Part shown: positions 23,043-31,056 of the stretch, in pieces
How positions within the stretch are numbered: the first letter of the stretch is position 1
Layout of the letters: the number at the start of each line of letters is the position of its first letter
NCBI RefSeq assembly: GCF_000447205.1
Contig: NZ_AUWY01000132.1
Coordinates: forward strand, 1 to 58,742
Direction of reading: 5' to 3'
Length of the DNA stretch: 58,742 bases
Origin: Sphingobium ummariense RL-3
GTDB taxonomy: Bacteria; Pseudomonadota; Alphaproteobacteria; Sphingomonadales; Sphingomonadaceae
Position numbers and translations under genes: made by a program
Notes under the pieces: generated by a model
What the model was told of the DNA's origin: nothing
Database searches by the model: none
The model's input: only the letters and a program-made list of their open reading frames with translations

Positions 23043-23917
23043 CTGGCTCTCTCCTGAAGAATGTCGTTCCAGTCCATCGGCGCCGGGGCTGGCGGGAGGA
23101 TGATTTTCAGTTCGCGGTCGTTGGCAGTGAGGTGGTCGCGCGCGTCCTCTATGGCCTGTGCGGCTTCCTGGCCGTGTTGCGAGTAGATGACGATTTTGCG
23201 GATGCGTTCGGGGATCGCGATCAGGCCATAGCGGCGAATGCCGCCAGCGCCCCACACCTTGAATTTCCCGTCACTAAGCTGGGTGACGGAAACGGCTTCC
23301 TCGAAGCCTTCCGCGAGGCGCAGAACATCGCCGGTTGGCTGGCCGCCGATCCGCATGGCGGCGTGTCGGACCAGGCCGAGCGTCAATTTCGCCTCGCGCA
23401 GCGCCGCATGGTAGCGTTTCTCGCCGGTTGCTGGATCGAGCAAGATCCGCTGCACGGCGATTATGCCTTCGTCGGCCTCGAACGGCACGAGAAGGGCAGG
23501 ATGCTCTTCGCGGGCGTCGGGCGGACCAACGATGCAGCGCGGAGCGAAGCGGAGCTTGAGGCCGGTCGGGTCGATTGCGCGCGAACGCAGATAGCGTTCA
23601 GCCGCGGTGCCTGCGATCGGCACGGCGGAATCCCATAGTTGGAGGGCGAGCTTCCGGCGCGAGGGTTCGGGCGCGCGATCGACCGTTTCACCGCTCGTGT
23701 GGCGATTGATTTTGCGGCTGTTGAGCGCGGACCAGACGGCTTCCTGACTGCAACCGGCCCAACATTTGAATAGGACGGCCTTCTTGCCGGGGGTGACTTG
23801 GAGCGACGGATTGCGGTCGTTGTGGGCTGGACAGCAAACCATGCCATATGAGCCGCGCCAGTGGCCGCCCATATCCGCTACGATCTGACGTGCGCGTGCT
23901 TCGACGTCCATCTGCAT
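23036..23917 (-). CDS. CHC2/toprim primase-like protein
   Basis: A 293-residue protein with a CHC2-type zinc finger (CCPAHNDRNPSL at 28-39, FKCWAGC at 50-56), a middle DUF7146-like region and a toprim-like C-terminal domain (LRLAEGFEEAVSV, then IVIYSQHGQEAAQAI). This resembles plasmid TraC/DnaG-type primases that act on transferred DNA. The usual D-x-D of toprim is replaced by S-Q-H, so catalysis may be lost or altered. ATG 23917 is used. Its promoter shares a 30-bp element with the vir operon. Confidence 0.8.
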   Translation of the reverse strand: MQMDVEARARQIVADMGGHWRGSYGMVCCPAHNDRNPSLQVTPGKKAVLFKCWAGCSQEAVWSALNSRKINRHTSGETVDRAPEPSRRKLALQLWDSAVPIAGTAAERYLRSRAIDPTGLKLRFAPRCIVGPPDAREEHPALLVPFEADEGIIAVQRILLDPATGEKRYHAALREAKLTLGLVRHAAMRIGGQPTGDVLRLAEGFEEAVSVTQLSDGKFKVWGAGGIRRYGLIAIPERIRKIVIYSQHGQEAAQAIEDARDHLTANDRELKIILPPAPAPMDWNDILQERARC

Positions 23918-23943
23918 CGAACTTCTTTCGTCAACGGTATCCC

Positions 23944-23974
23944 GACATTGGGATTTATACACATTTCACGATGG
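23944..23974 (-). promoter_or_regulatory. Promoter element shared with the vir operon
   Basis: On the minus strand a 30-bp stretch starting CATCGTGAAATGTGTATAAA agrees at 25 of 30 positions with 25847-25876. It includes a -10-like TATAAA and is flanked by an inverted pair GTATCCCGAC / GTCGGGATAC (23937-23946 and 23987-23996). It lies just upstream of the toprim gene. A shared regulator is likely. Confidence 0.6.
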
Positions 23975-24028
23975 CGGGCAAACGGTCGGGATACATGCCA
24001 ATATCGCGCATGGCCCGACTAGGGCCAT

Positions 24029-24811
24029 TCAATATAAATATCTCCGCCGGTTATCTTCACTTGCGGATGACTCACGTTCTTTCGCCTCAATCGCTTGGCC
24101 CAGGCTGGCGAGAATGTCCGCCAGCTCGCGCTTGTCCCGCTCTTCGCGGGTTAGCTCCCATAGGGGCAGCTGATCCCTCATGCGCTCCATGTCGCGCGCC
24201 GCCTCGATCTGGCGATATTGTTCGCAAGCGGGGGCTGGATCGGCCGCGACGCCGCGACGGCGGCGAGCAGCGAAGATTTCCGAGAGGAAGGCGGGGAAGA
24301 GGAAGCGATAGGCGTTCGTGGCCTGCTTGATGCGCGGGCCAGCGCCTTGCGCTTCGTGGTCGGGAACCGGCTCGTAGCGCCTGAACCAGTCGATAATTCG
24401 CGCGTCTTTGAGACGCGAAAGCGCCTGAACGACGCAATTCTTGCTGAGGCCGGTTCCATCCATGATCGTGTGAAGACTGGGGAACAGCGCGCCAGTGCTA
24501 TAGTCGATGACGCGGGCCAGGAACTCGATGATCTGGATGCCGGCCTGTCCGATAGCTCCGTTGCGAATGCGCGGTGTGGTTGTCCGCCGCTGCGCGAGCG
24601 TTTGCCGCTCGTAGAGCTTTGCGGCTTCGATCATCTCGCGCATCTGGCGAGCATTGCGGATCGGTGTGTAAGCCTTGGCCCGCTTTTCGTGGCCTACGGC
24701 GATGCTGCCGGCCCAGACTTTGACGCGCGGTTTTTCGGCACGCGCAAGCAAGGCGCGGTCGATCGTGGCGAGGCCGGTGCTACGCAGCACGGCGCCTATG
24801 GAAGTGGTCAT
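24029..24811 (-). CDS. Plasmid replication initiator, HTH_36 type (putative)
   Basis: A 260-residue protein with a winged-helix domain of the HTH_36 kind at residues ~95-150 (GALFPSLHTIMDGTGLSKNC, then VVQALSRLKDARIIDW). HTH_36 replicases are one of the known groups on sphingomonad plasmids. The C-terminus is charged and helical. ATG 24811 follows AAGGGAGGT. Support for a replication role comes from the 300-bp leader with a candidate antisense RNA and from the adjacent ribbon-helix-helix gene with matching operators. A transcription regulator is the alternative. Confidence 0.65.
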   Translation of the reverse strand: MTTSIGAVLRSTGLATIDRALLARAEKPRVKVWAGSIAVGHEKRAKAYTPIRNARQMREMIEAAKLYERQTLAQRRTTTPRIRNGAIGQAGIQIIEFLARVIDYSTGALFPSLHTIMDGTGLSKNCVVQALSRLKDARIIDWFRRYEPVPDHEAQGAGPRIKQATNAYRFLFPAFLSEIFAARRRRGVAADPAPACEQYRQIEAARDMERMRDQLPLWELTREERDKRELADILASLGQAIEAKERESSASEDNRRRYLY

Positions 24812-24876
24812 GCGGACCTCCCTTCGTCGGTCCCGCGAGGCCAAGCACCATCGCTCCCGAAAGCACGCTTTCGAGA

Positions 24877-24905
24877 TTGACTTTCGCCGCAGCACCACCG
24901 ATAAA
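24877..24905 (+). promoter_or_regulatory. Promoter for a candidate antisense RNA
   Basis: TTGACT (24877-24882), a 17-bp spacer and GATAAA (24900-24905), reading opposite to the rep gene. A start near 24912 would place it 35 bp before the terminator arm. Confidence 0.5.
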
Positions 24906-24911
24906 GAGAGC

Positions 24912-24974
24912 CAAGTTAGAAGCGCTCACTTCGGTGGCACAAACAGCCCTCGCTCAGCCAAGCGAGGGTTTTTT
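24912..24974 (+). ncRNA. Candidate countertranscribed RNA of the rep leader
   Basis: About 63 nt between a sigma-70-like promoter and a textbook intrinsic terminator: stem CCCTCGCT (24947-24954) and AGCGAGGG (24961-24968) followed by six T. No gene lies on this strand, so the terminator needs another explanation. Antisense RNAs with this layout in rep leaders (for example in repABC and many theta plasmids) limit copy number. The rest of 24812-25113 contains one operator and no gene. Confidence 0.55.
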
Positions 24975-25081
24975 GTTGTCCTGTCGCCTCGGGGAGCCAC
25001 CCCGCACGCAACAGATGAATCGCCGACTCCAAGGCGGAATCAGCGCGTCATAACTGGCTCAAGTTTAAGGGGTTGGCAAGA

Positions 25082-25103
25082 ATAAGCGTGCGCGCACGCT
25101 TAT
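25082..25103. promoter_or_regulatory. Palindromic operator 1 (AAGCGTG/CACGCTT)
   Basis: A perfect 22-bp palindrome with inner arms TAAGCGTG and CACGCTTA around CGCG. It lies between the ribbon-helix-helix gene and the rep gene. Arms and spacing match 25399-25418. A lone CACGCTT is also present near 24864. Confidence 0.75.
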
Positions 25104-25113
25104 AACGCGCTCG

Positions 25114-25362
25114 TCACGCCAATTTGCGGTAGTGGCGCAGATAGTCGGGATATTCGATCCCGCGTGCCTTCAAGAGATTGATCGTCGCCTCTTCGACCAG
25201 GGCAGCAACGGACGTTTGTTCGCGCTCAGCGAGGTTCTTGATCTCGGCCGCCAGCTCGGGTTTCACCGATGCTGCGAGATTTCGCGTGTTGGCGCGGCTC
25301 GGCCGACGCCGGGGCAAAGGAACCGGGAGAAGAGGGTCTTCCTGTCTTTTCGGGCGCGCCAT
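25114..25362 (-). CDS. Ribbon-helix-helix regulator
   Basis: An 82-residue protein with a basic, proline-rich start (ARPKRQEDPLLPVPLPRRRP) and a C-terminal ribbon-helix-helix domain (SVKPELAAEIKNLAEREQTS, then VAALVEEATINLL). Proteins of this kind bind palindromes as dimers. Matching palindromes lie on both sides of the gene, one over its own promoter and one before rep, so it probably represses itself and rep. ATG 25362 chosen; the longer frame covers the operator. Confidence 0.78.
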   Translation of the reverse strand: MARPKRQEDPLLPVPLPRRRPSRANTRNLAASVKPELAAEIKNLAEREQTSVAALVEEATINLLKARGIEYPDYLRHYRKLA

Positions 25363-25398
25363 AGGTCTAGAACACAAGAGGTTGGTGTGGTGCCGGAA

Positions 25399-25418
25399 TA
25401 AGCGTGTTGACACGCTTA
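25399..25418. promoter_or_regulatory. Palindromic operator 2
   Basis: TAAGCGTG and CACGCTTA with a four-base centre TTGA, 37-56 bp upstream of the ribbon-helix-helix start. Same arms and spacing as operator 1. Confidence 0.75.
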
Positions 25419-25521
25419 ATGGCTGTAATGTGGTTGCGCGGCAAGAGACGACAAGCCGGGTTGCCCTCGCCGTCAAAGCGAGGATAGACATATCCTAATC
25501 GGTAAAAGGGAATAAATCACG

Positions 25522-25830
25522 ATGCCGCATAGCGACGATTGGCAGTATGATCCGATCCTTGAGCGCGAACTAACCACCCGCCGCCCTGCTGGGGGAATGA
25601 TCCAAGCGGTCGAAATTGCGCAACTGCCGTCGAGTGAATGGATCATCAATGTCAAAGTATCGTGGCGTGGCGATAAGTGGCTGAATGTCTGCCTATTCGA
25701 GCAACCAACGCTTAAAACCTACAAGCGACTGTCAAGCGCTGTGCGGCATGTCGTGCTCGATTACGGATATGAGGATGACCATATCCGATTGGTTCCCGAC
25801 AAACAATGCAGCAACAAATTGGCGTTTTAG
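25522..25830 (+). CDS. Hypothetical protein before the vir operon
   Basis: A 102-residue protein. It is soluble with a beta-rich middle (EWIINVKVSWRGDKWLNVCL) and a C-terminal VVLDYGYEDDHIRLVPDK. AAAAGGGA precedes the ATG. It reads toward the vir operon but is separated from it by a promoter element, so it may be a regulator or a separate gene. No family recognised. Confidence 0.65.
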   Translation: MPHSDDWQYDPILERELTTRRPAGGMIQAVEIAQLPSSEWIINVKVSWRGDKWLNVCLFEQPTLKTYKRLSSAVRHVVLDYGYEDDHIRLVPDKQCSNKLAF

Positions 25831-25846
25831 GCTTCCCTTTCCCCCT

Positions 25847-25876
25847 CATCGTGATATGTGCATAAATCTCGATGAC
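25847..25876 (+). promoter_or_regulatory. Promoter element of the vir operon
   Basis: Thirty bases starting CATCGTGATATGTGCATAAA, matching the toprim-gene promoter at 25 of 30 positions. CATCG and CGATG form an inverted pair around a CATAAAT -10-like core. It lies 14 bp upstream of the first vir-operon start codon. Confidence 0.6.
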
Positions 25877-25889
25877 GAGGGAGAAAGCG

Positions 25890-26213
25890 ATGAAAGCTTT
25901 TAATTTCGCGCTCGCGACCGCCTTGGTGGGGGCTGCGGTGCAATCGACCCCCGCTGTAGCGTCGGATAATACTTGGGCATGTGAGGTTGTGCTGTGCATC
26001 TCCAACCCGGGTGGTCCGACGCAATATCCAGCCTGTGTTCCACCGATAACGAAACTGTGGCGCGTGCTGGCTCTCGGCGGCAGCTTCCCGACATGCACGG
26101 GCGGGGGCATCGCCAAGACCAAATACAAGAAGCCGGATGATGGGAGGCCTGGTCGCTTGACGGTCACTTGGACTGACGGGCGGCAACAGACCTACTATCA
26201 GCCGCGCAACTGA
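25890..26213 (+). CDS. TrbM/KikA-like periplasmic protein
   Basis: A 107-residue protein with a signal peptide ending near TPAVAS and a short cysteine-bearing mature domain (WACEVVLCISNPGGP, then YPACVPPI and FPTC), the pattern of the TrbM/KikA/MpfK family. These are conserved with conjugative pilus genes, role unclear. ATG 25890 follows GAGGGAGAAAG. First gene of the vir operon; virB1 follows 14 bp later. Confidence 0.8.
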   Translation: MKAFNFALATALVGAAVQSTPAVASDNTWACEVVLCISNPGGPTQYPACVPPITKLWRVLALGGSFPTCTGGGIAKTKYKKPDDGRPGRLTVTWTDGRQQTYYQPRN

Positions 26214-26227
26214 CCGGGAGCGGGAAC

Positions 26228-26893
26228 GTGTTCCTCGAAACCGGGGCCGTTCTTTCGCTGGCGGCGCAATGCGCCCCAGCGGTAGCGCCGCATACGATCG
26301 CCGCGATCGTGGATGCGGAATCTTCGAACTATGTTTTTGCGATCAACGTCAACGGCGTGGCCAGTCAGCCTCGCCGTCCGCGTAATGAGGCTGAGGCCAT
26401 CGCAACCGCGCGCTCCTATGTGGCTCGCGGCTACAGCGTGGATCTCGGCCTCGGCCAAATCAATTCACGCAACATGGGATGGCTCGGCCTAACGTGGGAC
26501 ACTGTTTTCAAGCAGTGCTCCAATATCGAAGCGGCAGGCCGGGTGCTCCTGTCCAATTTCCGTTCGGCCAAGACGGGGCGCACCCCGCAAGAGGCCCTTC
26601 GGGTCGCACTCAGCATGTATAACACAGGCTCTCAATCGAGAGGTTTCCGCAACGGCTATGTCGCCCGCGTGGAGAACGCAGGTCGCCGCGTCAGCGGTCG
26701 GCCTGCGACCGCAATCCCGACTGTCATCGTGGGCGATCAGCCCGCCAGCGCCGCCATGAGCGACACTGGCGCCGGTCGTGTGCCGGTGGAGCTGGCGGAA
26801 ATCGCAGCGGAGAACATGGAGGCGGCTCCACCGCCTGCACCGCCTGCGTGGGATGTTTTCGGCCGCGCCCAACACGCGCGGATTGGTTCGTAA
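26228..26893 (+). CDS. virB1: VirB1 lytic transglycosylase
   Basis: A 221-residue SLT-domain protein that opens peptidoglycan for assembly of the secretion channel. Catalytic glutamate in IVDAESSNY, then GLGQINSRNMGWLGL and SMYNTGSQSRGF. The C-terminal ~60 residues are a proline/alanine-rich tail. Starts at GTG 26228. Confidence 0.92.
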   Translation: MFLETGAVLSLAAQCAPAVAPHTIAAIVDAESSNYVFAINVNGVASQPRRPRNEAEAIATARSYVARGYSVDLGLGQINSRNMGWLGLTWDTVFKQCSNIEAAGRVLLSNFRSAKTGRTPQEALRVALSMYNTGSQSRGFRNGYVARVENAGRRVSGRPATAIPTVIVGDQPASAAMSDTGAGRVPVELAEIAAENMEAAPPPAPPAWDVFGRAQHARIGS

Positions 26894-26914
26894 GGCGAAG
26901 ATAGGAGTTATCGA

Positions 26915-27256
26915 ATGTTTCGTATCTGGAAGATCAAGGCTGAATCCCGGCTCGATGCGCTGCTCGCGCGTCTCAAGCCCTCGCCGCTCATGGCGCGCGC
27001 GCTGCCCCTGTCGCTGCTGGCAAGCCTGCTCGTAGCGGAGCCGGCTTTTGCGCAGGCAAACTTTGAAGGCCTGGCCGACAACATTCTCGGCCTGCTGAGC
27101 AACGGTTTGCTCCGCACGCTTGCGATCATCGCGATCATCGTCGTTGGCCTTCTGTGGTTCCTCGGCCGCGCGTCGGTGCAGATGCTCGTCACGGTCGTAG
27201 TTGGCGTGGTGATCGTGTTCTCCGCGCCTTGGATCGTCGACACGATTACGGGGTGA
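26915..27256 (+). CDS. virB2: VirB2 major pilin
   Basis: A 113-residue prepilin with a long signal sequence (~47 residues) ending AFAQA, followed by a mature peptide with two membrane helices (TLAIIAIIVVGLLWFLG and MLVTVVVGVVIVFSAPWIV). Typical VirB2 size and layout. Lies between virB1 and virB3. Confidence 0.9.
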   Translation: MFRIWKIKAESRLDALLARLKPSPLMARALPLSLLASLLVAEPAFAQANFEGLADNILGLLSNGLLRTLAIIAIIVVGLLWFLGRASVQMLVTVVVGVVIVFSAPWIVDTITG

Positions 27257-27262
27257 TCGGGG

Positions 27263-27607
27263 ATGGACGGTCAGGAAGAAATGACAAAAGACCCGCTGTT
27301 CTTGGCCGTCACCCGCCCCGCTTTGTGGGCGGGTGTTCCCATTGAAGCGGGCGCGCTCATCATCATGGCGGGCGCAATCACGTTAGTTGGTTCGGGCAAT
27401 CCTCTCTACGGCGGCGCGGCCGCCGTCGCGCTTTATGCGATGGCGCGGCTTATCGTTCGGCATGACGTGAACGCATTCCGGCTGATCTTCCTGTGGGGCC
27501 GGACCAAAGCGGCGAACCGGAACCGCGTCTTTTGGGGTGGATCGAGCTACACGCCGCTGCCGCTCTACGGAATCAAGCGAAAGGGATTTGGTCGTGGTGT
27601 TCGGTAA
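27263..27607 (+). CDS. virB3: VirB3 inner membrane protein
   Basis: A 114-residue VirB3 with the conserved start DPLFLAVTRPALWAGVP and one or two membrane helices (residues ~28-70). VirB3 supports pilus assembly with VirB4. Its end overlaps the VirB4 start by 14 bp. Confidence 0.92.
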   Translation: MDGQEEMTKDPLFLAVTRPALWAGVPIEAGALIIMAGAITLVGSGNPLYGGAAAVALYAMARLIVRHDVNAFRLIFLWGRTKAANRNRVFWGGSSYTPLPLYGIKRKGFGRGVR

Positions 27608-29978
27608 GAGCGCGCTCGCGGAGAAGGTGCCTTTTGACAAGGCCAAACGGGAGGAAATGCCCGAGAAATTCTTGCCGTATTCGCGGCATGTCAATGAGCA
27701 TGTGGTCGCCCTCGATAACGGCGATCTGATGCTCATGCTCGAACTGGATGGACGGCCCTTTGAGACTTCGGACGTGCGCGATCTGAATGATTGGCACACG
27801 CGCCTCAACGGGGTCTGGCGCAATATCCATGACGAGCGGCTTTCGATCTGGACGCACATGTTGCGGATGCGCGTGCGCGACTATCCAGGCGGCACGTTCC
27901 GCTCGCATTTCGCCGCGAAGCTCGATCAAAAATACTATGAGCGGATGACGGCCGAACGCATGTTCCGCAACCGCTTCTTCATGACGGTCGTGATCCGCCC
28001 AACAGCAAACGCGACCGACAAGCTGATGGATTTCCTGCGCAAGAAGCAGGAGGACAAGAACGCCAATATCGCGGAAGCTCTAGAGCTGCTGGAAGACAAG
28101 GTGCGCGATCTGGAAAAGCTACTGCTGCGCGTTCGTCCGCGCCGTGTCGGCATCTATGAGCACCGGGGTCTCCTGTTCTCCGAACCGCTGGAAATATTGA
28201 ACCAGGTGATGACCGGGCGCTATCGGCGCTGTCCTCTGGTCCGTGGCCGTCTCGGCTCGGCGCTCTATGCGAGCCGCGCCATCATCGGCGCTGAGACATT
28301 TGAGGTCCGCGACGCCGATCATTCGATGTTCGGCGGCATTTTCGGCATTCGCGAGTATCCGTCATCGACAACGCCGCGCCAGTTTGAATCGCTGCTTTCG
28401 GTCGATTTCAGCCTCGCCATAACGCAGTCGTTCACGTTCCTGTCGCGCACAGCGGCAACAGAACGGTTTCGGCTTCGCCAGACCCAAATGGCGAACGCCG
28501 GTGACAAGGCGATCAGCCAGATGGATGAGCTGATCGACGCGGCCGACGATTTGCAATCGAACCGCTTTGTGCTGGGGGACCATCATTTCACGCTGACGGT
28601 GTTCGCGGAAGATTTGAAGAAGCTGCGCGATAACATGTCGATCGCGCGCGCGGCGCTGGCCGATACGGGCATGGTCGCCGCCCGCGAAAGCGCGGCGCTG
28701 GAAGCTGCCTATTGGTCGCAGCTGGTCGGCAACTTCGCGTGGAGGGCGCGCCCCGCGCCGATCACGTCATATAATTTCTCGGCGTTCTCGCCCTTCCATA
28801 CGTTCCCTGCAGGGCACGAGGACGGCAATCATTGGGGGCCTGCGGTCGCCTTGCTCAAGACAAGCGCTCGCAGCCCCTATTACTTCAATTTCCATTCGGC
28901 AGACCTGGGCCATTCGATGGTCATTGGTCCATCGGGCGGCGGTAAGACGGTGCTGGTCAACTTCCTGATGGCGCAGCTCGAAAAGTTCAACGCGCGCCAT
29001 ATCTTCATCGACAAGGATCAAGGCGCGGAAATTTTTGTCCGAGCCAGCGGCGGCACCTATCTCGCGCTGCGCAACGGGGAACCTACGGGCTTCGCTCCGC
29101 TCAAGGCGCTCGACAATACGGCTTCCCATCGCGCGTTCCTCGGTCGCTTCATCCGCCAGCTGGTGAAGCAAGAGGGGGCGCCGATCACGGTGCAGGAATC
29201 GCACCTGATCGACGATGGCATCGAAGCCGTGATGAAGCTGCCACGCGAGCAACGCTCGCTGTCGGCGCTGCGGACCATGCTCGGCATGTCGGACTCGGGC
29301 GGCGTCGGCGCGCGCCTAGTCAAGTGGACCTCCGAGGGGAACCTTGGCTGGGTTTTCGATAATGAGGAAGATTCCATGTCTCTCGAAGCCCGTTTCGTGG
29401 GCTTCGATATGACCGACTTCCTCGAAAACGCGGAAATCCGCACGCCGGTCATGCTCTACCTGTTCGAGCGGATAGACGCGCTCCTGACAGGCGAGCGCAT
29501 GGTTATTGCGATTGACGAATTTTGGAAGGCGCTGGCCGATCCGGCGTTCACGGCATTCGCGCAGGATGGCCTCAAGACATACCGCAAGCGCAATGCGTTC
29601 CTCGTCTTTGCAACACAGTCGCCTGCGGACGCGCTGCGGTCCACGATCAGCCATTCGATCTTGGAGCAGGTCGCGACGAAAATCTTCCTGCCCAATCCGT
29701 TCGGCCAGCGCCGGGATTACATCGAAGGCTTCTCGCTCTCGGAGGCGGAATTTAAGCTGGTGCGCGAAGAGCTGTCGCCGGAAAGCCGCAAATTCCTCGT
29801 GAAGCAGGGCCATGACTCCGTTGTGGTCGGCCTGGATCTCATTGGCATGGACGATGAACTGGCCGTGCTGTCGGGCCGCGCTGAAACAACGGGCGTGGCC
29901 CGCGAAGTGATTGCCGAACTGGGCAATGATCCGAAGCTCTGGTTGCCGGAATTTCACCGGCGCCGGCGCCCAAGCTGA
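27594..29978 (+). CDS. virB4: VirB4 secretion ATPase
   Basis: About 794 residues. An N-terminal CagE/TrbE/VirB region precedes the ATPase domain with Walker A GPSGGGKT (~445) and Walker B MVIAIDEF (~640). It powers pilus biogenesis. I chose GTG 27594, which has AAAGGGA seven bases upstream; a start at 27537 would lie deep within virB3. Full length. Confidence 0.95.
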   Translation: MVFGKSALAEKVPFDKAKREEMPEKFLPYSRHVNEHVVALDNGDLMLMLELDGRPFETSDVRDLNDWHTRLNGVWRNIHDERLSIWTHMLRMRVRDYPGGTFRSHFAAKLDQKYYERMTAERMFRNRFFMTVVIRPTANATDKLMDFLRKKQEDKNANIAEALELLEDKVRDLEKLLLRVRPRRVGIYEHRGLLFSEPLEILNQVMTGRYRRCPLVRGRLGSALYASRAIIGAETFEVRDADHSMFGGIFGIREYPSSTTPRQFESLLSVDFSLAITQSFTFLSRTAATERFRLRQTQMANAGDKAISQMDELIDAADDLQSNRFVLGDHHFTLTVFAEDLKKLRDNMSIARAALADTGMVAARESAALEAAYWSQLVGNFAWRARPAPITSYNFSAFSPFHTFPAGHEDGNHWGPAVALLKTSARSPYYFNFHSADLGHSMVIGPSGGGKTVLVNFLMAQLEKFNARHIFIDKDQGAEIFVRASGGTYLALRNGEPTGFAPLKALDNTASHRAFLGRFIRQLVKQEGAPITVQESHLIDDGIEAVMKLPREQRSLSALRTMLGMSDSGGVGARLVKWTSEGNLGWVFDNEEDSMSLEARFVGFDMTDFLENAEIRTPVMLYLFERIDALLTGERMVIAIDEFWKALADPAFTAFAQDGLKTYRKRNAFLVFATQSPADALRSTISHSILEQVATKIFLPNPFGQRRDYIEGFSLSEAEFKLVREELSPESRKFLVKQGHDSVVVGLDLIGMDDELAVLSGRAETTGVAREVIAELGNDPKLWLPEFHRRRRPS

Positions 29979-29991
29979 AAGGAGTGAGACT

Positions 29992-30705
29992 ATGAAGCAG
30001 CTTATCTTGGCGGCTGTGTCGATCGGGAGCCTTGCGGCCGCGACGCCAGCCAGTGCGCAGGGTATCCCTGTGTTCGATAGCACGTCGGTGCTCAAGCATA
30101 TCGAACAAATCCAGAAGACCATGCAGATGATCGAGCAAGGTCGCCAGCAGATTGCGGAAGCGCAGCAGCTCTACCAAGGGTTGAACCAGCTGACCGATGT
30201 TTCCTCGATCGCCAACCAGCTTAAGACAGATTCACTTCGCACCCTGGGCGTTGATGTGAACTCGCTCGAACGCATGGCGCGCGGCGATTTTGGCGGCGGC
30301 GGCAGCTACGGCGGGCGATCTGATGCGATCTATCAGGACATGCTCGAACGTCTCGGCGTATCCGCGAATGGCGATCAGACTGACGTTCGCTATCAGACAG
30401 CTCGCTCGATCGCGATGGACAAGGCCATGGCCGAAGGCATGGGCGAAGCGGCCACATCGCGCGGTGAGGGTCTGGAAGAGCTGCGCAATCGACTTGCGAC
30501 CGCATCAACAGCCAAGGAAGTTGCTGACCTTCAAGCGCGCATCCAGCTCGAAAGCGCGTCGATGATGAACGACCAGCTCCGCGTCGAAGCGTTGGAGCGA
30601 GCGCGCAGAGCGGAGGCCGCGGCGCACACGGCCGAAGCTTTTGCGGACAGGTCGCGCAAACGCGATGAGCAGCGTGCGCGAGCGCGGGCGGCAGCTGGAA
30701 TTTGA
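29992..30705 (+). CDS. virB5: VirB5 minor pilin
   Basis: A 237-residue VirB5/TraC protein with a signal peptide ending PASAQ and a long helical mature part (HIEQIQKTMQMIEQGRQQIA, then AQQLYQGLNQLTD). It sits at the pilus tip in the family. Its last ~17 residues, RKRDEQRARARAAAGI, recur at the end of the next gene's product. ATG 29992 follows AAAGGAGTGAG. Confidence 0.92.
   Translation: MKQLILAAVSIGSLAAATPASAQGIPVFDSTSVLKHIEQIQKTMQMIEQGRQQIAEAQQLYQGLNQLTDVSSIANQLKTDSLRTLGVDVNSLERMARGDFGGGGSYGGRSDAIYQDMLERLGVSANGDQTDVRYQTARSIAMDKAMAEGMGEAATSRGEGLEELRNRLATASTAKEVADLQARIQLESASMMNDQLRVEALERARRAEAAAHTAEAFADRSRKRDEQRARARAAAGI
30649..30702 (+). repeat. 3' end of virB5 duplicated at the end of the eexN-like gene
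   Basis: About 54 bp ending virB5 recur with a few changes at 30957-31010, ending the eexN-like gene in the same frame. Both encode RSRKRDEQRARAR-x-AAG just before the stop. Confidence 0.88.
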
Positions 30706-30707
30706 CC

Positions 30708-31013
30708 ATGAAGAAAATGGTCCTTCTTGCGATCAGCGCAGCCGGCTTGCTCGCCGGCTGCGAACGCGCGCCCACATTTCCCGAGATTTTAATGACCTAT
30801 CATGACGTTGATTGGCTCAAAACTCATGAAGATCAGATTCCGGTGATCGTCGCTGAGTGCGACAAGATCGTGAACAGCGAACTCAAACAGTCGGACCTCC
30901 CCATGCCAGTGGCTCGCAATTGCGGAGGCATAAAGAACAAAATCGCCTCCATTGAAAGGTCGCGGAAACGTGATGAGCAGCGTGCGCGAGCACGGAAGGC
31001 AGCTGGAATGTAA
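30708..31013 (+). CDS. EexN-like entry exclusion lipoprotein
   Basis: A 101-residue lipoprotein with lipobox LLAGC (cysteine ~19) and the EexN arrangement: a short helix HDVDWLKTHEDQIPVI, a cysteine (AECDKI) and a later ARNCGGIKNKIAS. EexN-type lipoproteins stop redundant transfer into cells that already hold the plasmid. The C-terminal SRKRDEQRARARKAAGM copies the VirB5 tail, which is not usual for the family. ATG 30708 chosen over an overlapping TTG. Confidence 0.82.
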   Translation: MKKMVLLAISAAGLLAGCERAPTFPEILMTYHDVDWLKTHEDQIPVIVAECDKIVNSELKQSDLPMPVARNCGGIKNKIASIERSRKRDEQRARARKAAGM

Positions 31014-31056
31014 GGCTGTAATAACAGCTTGAATTATATCTAATCGGAGCGGTCTG

